From: Chitinophaga japonensis
GTDB lineage: Bacteria > Bacteroidota > Bacteroidia > Chitinophagales > Chitinophagaceae
Direction: 5' to 3'
DNA length: 64,000 nucleotides
NCBI RefSeq assembly: GCF_007830125.1
Contig: NZ_VLLG01000005.1
Location: forward strand, 682,001 to 746,000
Positions 18,580-25,158 of this stretch are shown one piece after another; position 1 is the stretch's first letter, and each line of letters starts with the position of its first letter. The notes beneath the pieces are model-generated. The model did not search any database. It was not told the DNA's origin and worked only from the letters and a program-made list of their open reading frames with translations. The position numbers were made by a program, and so were the translations under genes.

Positions 18580-18843
18580 ATGGGAGGAAACAGTAAAGTG
18601 CAGGGTGGTAATCATAAAGACGCACGTAAAGGTCTTGAGCAACAGCTCTCCACACTGCTCACCGGCTGGAAAGACCAGTTGGGTGAAAAAAAATTCAGGA
18701 ACCGGATCAAGAAGGCAGCCAAGCTGCTGAGCAAGGGGTTGCCTGATAAGAAGAAGACGCCTGCTATCAAGGAGAAAGCGGCCGCTACAACTGGCAAAAA
18801 GGCAAAGACCGGCAAAAAGGCCGCTGCCACCCCGGCCAGTTAA
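18580..18843 (+). CDS. Small lysine-rich protein with H1-like tail
   Basis: An 87-residue, very basic protein. The first half (KGLEQQLSTLLTGWKDQLGEKKFRNRIKKAAKLL) is a predicted amphipathic helix. The second half is a low-complexity K/A/T tail (KEKAAATTGKKAKTGKKAAA) like histone H1 C-termini and the Hc1-type bacterial proteins. DNA or RNA binding is an inference from composition only. The gene has a good promoter and its own terminator, so it is a real single-gene unit and perhaps abundant. I do not recognise a named family. Confidence 0.75.
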   Translation: MGGNSKVQGGNHKDARKGLEQQLSTLLTGWKDQLGEKKFRNRIKKAAKLLSKGLPDKKKTPAIKEKAAATTGKKAKTGKKAAATPAS

Positions 18844-18851
18844 ACGTATAA

Positions 18852-18883
18852 AGGAGGCTGGCCTTTTGAACAGCCGGCCTCCT
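18852..18883. terminator. Bidirectional hairpin terminator
   Basis: AGGAGGCTGGC (18852-18862) pairs with GCCGGCCTCCT (18873-18883) over 11 bp with one wobble and a 10-nt loop. It lies between the convergent ends of the small basic protein gene and the SDR gene. Confidence 0.7.
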
Positions 18884-18909
18884 GCTATTATCATCTCACT
18901 GATTACTCA

Positions 18910-19773
18910 TTAATTCCTCCGGCCCGTTTTTCCATCATGCTCATGGTGCAGTGCCAGCTCCGGTTCCGGTTCGCTGGCAACTGATGCCGGTGCTTCCTTC
19001 CCGATACCTTTACCGCCGATAATACCGCCATCCACGCTGTACAGCGATCCATTGACGAAAGATGCTTCGTCCGATGCCAGGAAAAGGAATACATTGGCTA
19101 CCTCTTCAGTAGTGCCTCTTCTGCCCATGGAAACGGTTTGCAGGAAAGACTGTTCCATTTTTTCATCCATCGGGCCGGTTTCCTTGTGTGTCCAGGACGT
19201 ATCCACCGGGCCCGGGCACACCGCATTAGCGCGCACCCCATGCTTAGCCTGCTCCAGCGCCACCCCCCTGGTAAATGCATGAATAAAGGCTTTGGTGCCG
19301 CCATAGGGCGATAGCATGGCCTGCCCCAGGAAGCCCGCTTCTGAGCCGGTATTCACAATACAGCCGCCTGTCTTTTGCAGGAAAGGCAGGGCCGCCCGGG
19401 TCATTAAAAAGGTATTGCGCAGATTGTCTTTGATGAGCAGGTCAAATATTTCCACATCGAGGTCCTGTGTTTCCGCGGTAACCGGGTACACTCCCGCACA
19501 GTTCACCAGGATGTGCAGCGCGCCCCAGTTATCAATGGCCGCCTGTACAGCCGCCTCCGCCTCTACTTCCTTTGCTACGTCGCCCATATAGGCGCGGGCT
19601 TCGCCACCTGTTTCAGCGATCTCCTGCGCCACTGCTTCTACCGGGTCGTCTGCAAAACCTACCACCAGCACTTTCGCGCCCTCGGCTGCGAATTTCTTGC
19701 ATACGGCCTCTCCTATGCCGGTACCGCCACCGGTTACAATGGCCACCTTGCCGGCTAATCTGTTTGCTTTCAT
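18910..19773 (-). CDS. Short-chain dehydrogenase/reductase
   Basis: A 287-residue NAD(P)-dependent oxidoreductase of the classical SDR type. From the chosen ATG, the cofactor loop TGGGTGIG is at about 14-21, NCAG at about 91-94, the catalytic Ser at about 144 (NTGSEAG), and Tyr 157 and Lys 161 in YGGTK. The C-terminal extension of about 25 residues (EAPASVASEPEPELALHHEHDGKTGRRN) is charged and unusual for the family. Starting at the TTG at 19809 would add 12 residues that look unlike an SDR start. Substrate unknown; no pathway genes are adjacent. Confidence 0.9.
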   Translation of the reverse strand: MKANRLAGKVAIVTGGGTGIGEAVCKKFAAEGAKVLVVGFADDPVEAVAQEIAETGGEARAYMGDVAKEVEAEAAVQAAIDNWGALHILVNCAGVYPVTAETQDLDVEIFDLLIKDNLRNTFLMTRAALPFLQKTGGCIVNTGSEAGFLGQAMLSPYGGTKAFIHAFTRGVALEQAKHGVRANAVCPGPVDTSWTHKETGPMDEKMEQSFLQTVSMGRRGTTEEVANVFLFLASDEASFVNGSLYSVDGGIIGGKGIGKEAPASVASEPEPELALHHEHDGKTGRRN

Positions 19774-19825
19774 ATCTGTTGCTTTTAGCGAATGCGCAAC
19801 AAATAGCAAGCCAGGGGCAGCAAGC

Positions 19826-20329
19826 TCAGGAAGCGGGCCGGTATAATGCTGTCCAGCGCGACCTGAGGAAAGCAGCTAATGCATCGGGCCGGCTGGTGCC
19901 GATCAAAACCGGTTTCCCGTTGTTCCGTTTAATCAAGAGACCGGTATGTCCTGCGGTGGTATACGCCCATCCTTCCCTGCCCTTCCGGATACCCCAACCA
20001 CCGTAATCCGATAAAGGATCGTAGCTAACAACAGTTAGCGCGTCTACCTGGCTTCTGGTGATCGTGCGCCGGGACAGGTGAAAAGGCCGGAACTGGTAAT
20101 GTATTTCCTGGTCATTGATCTCCAGCTTTAACCGTGCTTTTGTCATTAACAGGAACAAGGCTATCCCGAACAGGGCCGGCAGGAGGGCCACCAAAATACC
20201 GGCGTCCGGCTCCTTCATGAAGATCAACACGGTGGCTGCTACTGATATCAACAACTCCAGGACGAGTATGATCATCAGCCATTTCTGGCTGAAACCCTGC
20301 TGTTCGTGGTAAATACTATCTGAATGCAC
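19826..20329 (-). CDS. Small membrane protein with PH-like tail, candidate Sdp immunity protein
   Basis: A 167-residue protein with two membrane segments (about 17-38 and 44-62) followed by a soluble domain. The stretch LKLEINDQEIHYQFRPFHLSRRTITRSQVDALTV resembles bacterial PH-like domains of the YcxB type. It begins with GTG 14 bp inside the sdpB-like gene, so translation is probably coupled. In Bacillus the toxin SDP is countered by the membrane protein SdpI; this protein is not an obvious SdpI, but its place as the last gene of the toxin operon and its membrane location make an immunity role plausible. That is inference; it could also help in maturation. Confidence 0.7.
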   Translation of the reverse strand: MHSDSIYHEQQGFSQKWLMIILVLELLISVAATVLIFMKEPDAGILVALLPALFGIALFLLMTKARLKLEINDQEIHYQFRPFHLSRRTITRSQVDALTVVSYDPLSDYGGWGIRKGREGWAYTTAGHTGLLIKRNNGKPVLIGTSRPDALAAFLRSRWTALYRPAS

Positions 20330-21236
20330 ATTGCGTTAGTTTGAACCGGTGGCGGGCAAAGCTGATATGCCTGTCAAAGGGATATAAATAAAGCAGCAGG
20401 CTGCCTGTCATTGAAAAGAAAAAACTGGCCAATCCCAGGCACAGGAAAATAAGCAGGTGAAATAAGATACCCAGGCAGAGCATTTTCATCCGTGCGCCTG
20501 TTCTGAAAAAGATGGCGGCAAAGAGCATTACTTCAAAAATGACCGTTCCCCAGGTAAGCACCAGCACTCCCAAGGGATTTTCCACTACGGGGAGGACTAT
20601 ATCTTTCATATAGCCCGGCAGGCCAAAGGTGTTATGCGCCAGCCAGTAATACATCACCGTTCCATCCAGCCATTCGGGCACATTAAATTTAGCGATGGCT
20701 GCATTAAAATACAATACGGCCATCTGTATTTTGATAAAAAACAGGCACAGGATGGCGATGTAATTCCTGCTCCTGCCTGCAGGCGTTCCCTTTTGCCAGT
20801 GATTCATCCGTCCGTCCAGGAGGGTAAGCGGCACCAATGCCAGCGCAATGACGGCTGCGATCTGGTCGCCGCCATCCACGATCACCGCGGCATTGAAGAA
20901 ACTGTAGGCCACCCACCAGTGCAGCAACCCGGTAATACGCGGAAGATAGCCGGTAATCACCAAGGCCAGGATGAGTATAGCCACCAGTTTCGCTGCCGGC
21001 AAATGCTCATACCCGAAGAGGTAAAAGAGGTTGATCTTATCCAGTATAAAATGGGTGCGTATACGGAAATTCTGACTGATGAAAAGGGTATGAACATTGT
21101 TGACCAGCAGCGTAAACAGGGTACCCGCCGCCAGGATGCTGCGGCCCAGGCCATATACATTGGTAAAAGGGCTGCGTTGACACAGGTTGTCAAAACGCTG
21201 CAGGAGCGTGTCCATAAAATACATTGGCAACCTCAT
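20316..21236 (-). CDS. SdpB-family (HTTM-like) membrane protein
   Basis: A 306-residue integral membrane protein with about six to eight hydrophobic segments, including SILAAGTLFTLLVNN, LVAILILALVITGYL, IAAVIALALVPLTLLDGRMN and MLCLGILFHLLIFLCLGL. The arrangement, with IQMAVLYFNAAIAKFNVPEWLDGTVMYYWL in the middle, matches the HTTM/SdpB group. In Bacillus subtilis SdpB is needed with SdpA to convert pro-SdpC to the mature SDP toxin. The ATG overlaps the stop of the sdpA-like gene (ATGA), showing tight coupling. Assignment rests on topology plus neighbours. Confidence 0.8.
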   Translation of the reverse strand: MRLPMYFMDTLLQRFDNLCQRSPFTNVYGLGRSILAAGTLFTLLVNNVHTLFISQNFRIRTHFILDKINLFYLFGYEHLPAAKLVAILILALVITGYLPRITGLLHWWVAYSFFNAAVIVDGGDQIAAVIALALVPLTLLDGRMNHWQKGTPAGRSRNYIAILCLFFIKIQMAVLYFNAAIAKFNVPEWLDGTVMYYWLAHNTFGLPGYMKDIVLPVVENPLGVLVLTWGTVIFEVMLFAAIFFRTGARMKMLCLGILFHLLIFLCLGLASFFFSMTGSLLLYLYPFDRHISFARHRFKLTQCAFR

Positions 21237-21757
21237 ATTTTTATTTTGGCGAGCTTATAAGTCCGGGTATAATGTTGCGGAAATCTTGCATAGGTCCAGG
21301 GAACGGGCGGATAGATGGCGACCACGTACATGCCGGGTGATAGAATATGCAGGTCTTTCCTGTTCTTTATTGCACAAACATCCTTCCCGGGATCTGCATA
21401 AACAGCATGGTACTTGTACCAATAGCGGGCGGGGACCTGGCCTGCGATGGCAGACAGCTCCATGCCGGCTTTCCTGCTTTTCCGGGAGAAGCCCATAAAG
21501 TTAGCCGGCTCGCTGTTACAATCGGTTATTCTTACGAGGTACTGCCCTTCAACCCGGTAAATGTCGGCCATTTCCTCCCGGGGATTCCGGGTAAAAAAGG
21601 ACCAGCCTTCGGGCAGCAGGGAGTTTAGCAGTTTGCGGGTTTTATAACGGGGCGTAAGCGCATTGGAGGGCATGGATGCCACGATTATTTCAAAAAGCCC
21701 CGCTACAAATACCATGGTCAGCATTACATAAACCGTCAGTCTTATTCTTTCCTGCAT
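21233..21757 (-). CDS. SdpA-family protein
   Basis: A 174-residue protein with one N-terminal membrane segment (about 8-29) and an extracytoplasmic domain. The stretch LLPEGWSFFTRNPREEMADIY is characteristic of SdpA-family antimicrobial peptide system proteins. SdpA acts with SdpB in producing active SDP toxin from its precursor in Bacillus. The gene starts 26 bp after the sdpC-like gene and overlaps sdpB by 4 bp, so it sits between its two functional partners. One Cys pair (DCNSEP and DVCAIKN) could form a disulphide outside the membrane. Confidence 0.82.
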   Translation of the reverse strand: MQERIRLTVYVMLTMVFVAGLFEIIVASMPSNALTPRYKTRKLLNSLLPEGWSFFTRNPREEMADIYRVEGQYLVRITDCNSEPANFMGFSRKSRKAGMELSAIAGQVPARYWYKYHAVYADPGKDVCAIKNRKDLHILSPGMYVVAIYPPVPWTYARFPQHYTRTYKLAKIKI

Positions 21758-21783
21758 ATGGTTTATTGTTTAGGCCATGAAAA

Positions 21784-22614
21784 CTACAGGTTCTGCGCGA
21801 TCTCCAATACCAGCTTTTCCCTTTCAATGGGCAATACCGGGGAGTTGCTGCCCAGCCCGGCCTTCTTGGGCCAGAACCATACCTTGGCATACACAGCGGC
21901 CCATACCACCGCTACGGCGGCAGCATTGGCAATAACACCATAGTTCACCACGGCCACCACATCCCATACCGCTGCTGCTACCAGCACGGCCAATACCAGC
22001 CCTACCAGTTGCTCCGGTGTTTTTACGTCCGGCCTGTTGCTTACTTTGCTGCCCACATCCTTCACGTAGTTGTTGATGTCCGCTGCGGATTCAAAATCAT
22101 GATACTGGGTGGTATCAATAGTGGACGCAATAGCCGCGGCCTGGTTATATAACCTGGCGTATTTGGGTGACCTCAACACTGCCTGGTAGATCAGGTCAGC
22201 ACCCGTTTCAATCACATTTTCAATCCTTACAAAGTCATCGCTTCCCACTTCCGCCTGCAACTGGTCAAAATATTCAGGACTGATCGCCTTTACGTTAGCA
22301 ACGATCGTGTCGGCAAAATCGGCTCTTTCTTTTTCCAGGCTGCCGTCCAGCAGCGATAACTGGTCTTTTATATCGTCAAAGTAGGTGAGCTTTTCTGCAA
22401 CAGGGCCCTCCAGCAGGAAAATACCCCGGAACAATTCTTCACCGGTAAATAATACGGCAGCATTTGCCAGCGCCGCCGTTTTCCCGGTCTGGGGCGGCTG
22501 GGGCCTGTTCGGGATCATGTTGTTTTTTGTACAACCGGAAAAAATGATCAAAAAAGAAAGGAACAGTACGCAGATGGGATGCGCTGCAATTTTTCTGATG
22601 CTTTTTATTATCAT
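21784..22614 (-). CDS. SdpC-family antimicrobial peptide precursor (lipoprotein)
   Basis: A 276-residue putative lipoprotein (lipobox FSGC, Cys 28). The stretch LFTGEELFRGIFLLEGPVAEKL (about 55-76) matches the N-terminal signature of SdpC-family toxin precursors. Near the C-terminus lies a hydrophobic double segment at about 202-247, Ala/Val-rich with a short turn (VVNYG), followed by a charged end; in SdpC this region is excised as the pore-forming SDP peptide. The only cysteines are at 15 and 28, so the disulphide known in Bacillus SDP cannot form here. It is the first gene of an operon with sdpA- and sdpB-like genes. Exact processing sites cannot be predicted. Confidence 0.78.
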   Translation of the reverse strand: MIIKSIRKIAAHPICVLFLSFLIIFSGCTKNNMIPNRPQPPQTGKTAALANAAVLFTGEELFRGIFLLEGPVAEKLTYFDDIKDQLSLLDGSLEKERADFADTIVANVKAISPEYFDQLQAEVGSDDFVRIENVIETGADLIYQAVLRSPKYARLYNQAAAIASTIDTTQYHDFESAADINNYVKDVGSKVSNRPDVKTPEQLVGLVLAVLVAAAVWDVVAVVNYGVIANAAAVAVVWAAVYAKVWFWPKKAGLGSNSPVLPIEREKLVLEIAQNL

Positions 22615-22684
22615 GGGGGCAAATATTAAGGGTTATCAATTCATATCTAACCAGTAAATAAAATGACTTTTTATATGATGGTCT

Positions 22685-23281
22685 TTAGTTAATAGGGGCA
22701 AGCTCCTGTTCCTTTTCCATGATCTTCCGCATGTTCATGATGGCATAACGTACACGGCCTAACGCGGTATTGATGCCAACGTTCACTACCTGCGCTATTT
22801 CCTTGTAGCTCAGGTCTGCGTAATAGCGCAGTATCAGCGCCTCCCGCTGGGCTTCCGGCAGCATGTCCAGTATAATGTGCAGCTCCTGCGCCCACTCCCG
22901 GGCTATCAGGCGCTGTTCTTCGCTTTGCTCTATATAGTGATGATCCGCTCCTGACAGCAGCCCGTCGTTATAACCGGACACTACGGACGGAGAAACGTTC
23001 AGCTTACGGAAATGGTTGATGCAGCAGTTATGGGCGATGCGGGCCGCCCAGGCCAGGAACCGCCGGTTATCCGTGTAATGACCATCCCGCAGGGCATTGA
23101 TGATCTTGATAAAGGTTTCCTGGAAGATGTCCTCCGCCAGGCAGCGGTCCTTCACCAGCAGCACAATGGTAGTAAAGATCCGGTCCTTGTGCCGGCGCAC
23201 CAGCCAGGAGAATGCGCTGCTATCGCCAGCCAGGTACAGCCGTATTAATTCATCGTCGGTAAAGTCACAATATCTGTTCAT
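22685..23281 (-). CDS. ECF-type RNA polymerase sigma factor
   Basis: A 198-residue sigma-70 family ECF factor. Region 2 (SSAFSWLVRRHKDRIFTTIVLLVKDRCLAEDIFQETFIKII) and region 4 (LPEAQREALILRYYADLSYKEIAQVVNVGINTALGRVRYAIMNMRKI) are both intact. I started at the ATG at 23281; a GTG two codons upstream is also possible. No anti-sigma gene is adjacent. The next gene on the same strand, 70 bp on, is the sdpC-like toxin, so this factor may direct that operon. The linker between regions (SPSVVSGYNDGLLSGADHHYIEQSEEQ) is longer than in many ECFs. Confidence 0.93.
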   Translation of the reverse strand: MNRYCDFTDDELIRLYLAGDSSAFSWLVRRHKDRIFTTIVLLVKDRCLAEDIFQETFIKIINALRDGHYTDNRRFLAWAARIAHNCCINHFRKLNVSPSVVSGYNDGLLSGADHHYIEQSEEQRLIAREWAQELHIILDMLPEAQREALILRYYADLSYKEIAQVVNVGINTALGRVRYAIMNMRKIMEKEQELAPIN

Positions 23282-23395
23282 AAACACTAAATGGAAGGTT
23301 CCGAAAAAAGGTTAAGATAGGGCTGCCCTAAACAAAGCAGCCGTTTTTCCTATAATCTAATCTGTGATGGAGTTATTAGTATACCTAGTCAGTTC

Positions 23396-23968
23396 TTAGT
23401 CTTTCAGGCCCAGGTAATTCTTTACCTGCTGGTAATCGTTCCAGTCAATACCGGCAGCCTGGCGGGCGGCGGTACCGCCGGGGATGATCACGTAACGGGC
23501 CTGCTGATACTTCATGCCGTCATTCTCATCTGTAAAAGTAGATAGGTTGTTGAAGGACAGCAGGTTGATCGTTTGTTCATACATGCGCACGTTAATAAGG
23601 AAGGTCCCGTCAAAGTAAGGCAGCGGCACAATGAAAGGATCGCTGGCGTTAGACAGGTTCATGTACACCTTTACTTCGCCGGTAGCCAGTACTTCCTGGT
23701 CTATTTTGGGCGCATCAATTTCCGCTATAAAGGCGGTGCTATCCGAGTTGAGTCCGAATGTTACATCCAGCCAGCCGGAGTAGATCACGTTCGCGGTACC
23801 GGTGTCCCCTTTGGGGCCCTGCTCACCGGCAGGACCCTCAGGGCCTGCAGGACCGGCCGGACCTTCCGGACCGGTATCGCCATCCTTTGAGCAGGATGCC
23901 ATGGCAAAAACAATTGAGAACAACAATGCATAGGAAATGCCGCATGACATTTTGAATGGAAGTTTCAT
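23396..23968 (-). CDS. Lipoprotein with collagen-like repeat
   Basis: A 190-residue lipoprotein (lipobox MASC, Cys 26) whose mature N-terminus carries nine collagen-type G-X-Y triplets (residues 30-56, for example GPEGPAGPAGPEGPAGEQG) followed by a globular domain of about 130 residues with VIYSGWLDVTFG. Collagen-like stalks trimerise and would hold the C-terminal domain off the membrane. This architecture recurs in Bacteroidota lipoproteins of unknown role. It stands between the PorP/SprF set and the ECF sigma gene with no tight linkage. Confidence 0.85.
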   Translation of the reverse strand: MKLPFKMSCGISYALLFSIVFAMASCSKDGDTGPEGPAGPAGPEGPAGEQGPKGDTGTANVIYSGWLDVTFGLNSDSTAFIAEIDAPKIDQEVLATGEVKVYMNLSNASDPFIVPLPYFDGTFLINVRMYEQTINLLSFNNLSTFTDENDGMKYQQARYVIIPGGTAARQAAGIDWNDYQQVKNYLGLKD

Positions 23969-24016
23969 AAACTCTTGTTTGTTTGTATTGGTTGAAAAAT
24001 TGATAAAACACGTTTA

Positions 24017-25060
24017 TTACCAGATGTTCCTGGGACAAAGGTCACCATAGCGGTTACCGATCAGGAAGCCTACCACAATCTCGTGGGATCCCTTGCTCAC
24101 CGTGTTCAGGGAAGAACCGGTATAGTCATAGGAATACCCGATATTGAAGGTGGAGCTGATATTCACGCCGAGCATGGCCGCTATACCGTCATTGTACCGG
24201 TAGGAAGCTCCCACCCATACGCGGTCGCGGTACTGCGCTTTGGCGTTGATGTCAAAGCTTACCGGCGCCGCGGTGATGTACTTGACCATCACGGAAGGCA
24301 GCAGGCTGATATCATCGTTCAGCCACATGCGATAGCCGGTGGTCAGGAAAAGGTGCGGCACCAGCTTGCCGCGGTACACGGAGTCACCCACCACTTTGCC
24401 GTTGTCAAAGCCCAGGTTCATGGGGATGATATTCTGTGCAGATGCGCCGATAAAATAGTTGGCGGAATACAGCCACAACCCTGCGCTCACTTCCGGCTTC
24501 CAGGTGTCCAGCAATGCGCTGCCGGCAATCACGGGATCATTGGGGTCCTGGAACTCCAGTTTGTTGGCGTCGAGGGTAACGGACTGCATGCCTACGGAAA
24601 TGCCGGCGCTCAGGCTGGTCCGGGGCGCCAGGCCGATATGGTGAGCGTAGGTGCCGCTGAAGGAAAAGCGGCTCAGGGGGCCGGTCCTGTCATTCAGTAT
24701 CGTCAGGCCTACACCGGGGTGGGCCGGCGGCGCTTCATACTGCATCCAGTAGGCCCGGCCTCTCGGGTTATCGCCTTCTATATCAAAACCGGTGGGCGAA
24801 GCCTGGGGGTAATCGCTCTTGCGCAGCGGCCCGTGCACAGTCAGGTAGGTAGTGACCGGCGAGCCGTTCAACCCCGCCCACTGGTGCCGGTGGCTGGCTT
24901 TTATATCCCAGTAATTCTCTATGCCTGCCACGGCGGGATTGATGATAAAGGGATTCATGATATACTGCGTATAATGCGGCTGTTGCTGCGCACGCGCGGA
25001 GAACACCCCGGTGAACAACACCAGGGCCAGCGCCAGGCATTTTTTATGAATTACATACAT
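24017..25060 (-). CDS. PorP/SprF-family outer-membrane protein (first copy)
   Basis: A 347-residue outer-membrane beta-barrel of the PorP/SprF family, with a signal peptide ending at ARAQQQ and the family opening PHYTQYIMNPFIINPAVAGIENYWDIKASHRHQWAG. PorP works with the type IX secretion and gliding apparatus; SprF-like copies are typically encoded beside the large secreted adhesin they serve. I chose the ATG at 25060; a GTG at 25081 would add seven residues before a normal signal peptide. It is the last gene of the set whose large secreted members begin at about 41 kb. Confidence 0.92.
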   Translation of the reverse strand: MYVIHKKCLALALVLFTGVFSARAQQQPHYTQYIMNPFIINPAVAGIENYWDIKASHRHQWAGLNGSPVTTYLTVHGPLRKSDYPQASPTGFDIEGDNPRGRAYWMQYEAPPAHPGVGLTILNDRTGPLSRFSFSGTYAHHIGLAPRTSLSAGISVGMQSVTLDANKLEFQDPNDPVIAGSALLDTWKPEVSAGLWLYSANYFIGASAQNIIPMNLGFDNGKVVGDSVYRGKLVPHLFLTTGYRMWLNDDISLLPSVMVKYITAAPVSFDINAKAQYRDRVWVGASYRYNDGIAAMLGVNISSTFNIGYSYDYTGSSLNTVSKGSHEIVVGFLIGNRYGDLCPRNIW

Positions 25061-25089
25061 GATCACAGATTTATGGTACACTTAATGCA

Positions 25090-25158
25090 GGAAGCTGGAA
25101 GTAGGATGTATGATTTGATGCGCCTCTTACTTCCTGCATCCTACTTCTTACCTCCTAT
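25090..25158. repeat. Second copy of the dispersed palindromic element
   Basis: GAAGTAGGATG (25098-25108) pairs with CATCCTACTTC (25137-25147). The stretch TCTTACTTCCTGCATC (25125-25140) matches the element at 5978-6056 in 15 of 16 bases and CTTACCTCCTA (25147-25157) matches it exactly; the latter overlaps the stop codon of the OmpA-family gene. It may end that transcript partially before the last PorP/SprF gene. Confidence 0.65.

Noticed and set aside
22615-22684. TAATATTTG as a promoter box for the sdpC-like gene
   Set aside because: The spacer within the box is one base too long for TAnnTTTG and no minus-33 box is seen.
23322-23344. Hairpin GGCTGC / GCAGCC after the collagen-like lipoprotein gene
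   Set aside because: Only six base pairs and the T tract lies too far away, so I did not call it a terminator.
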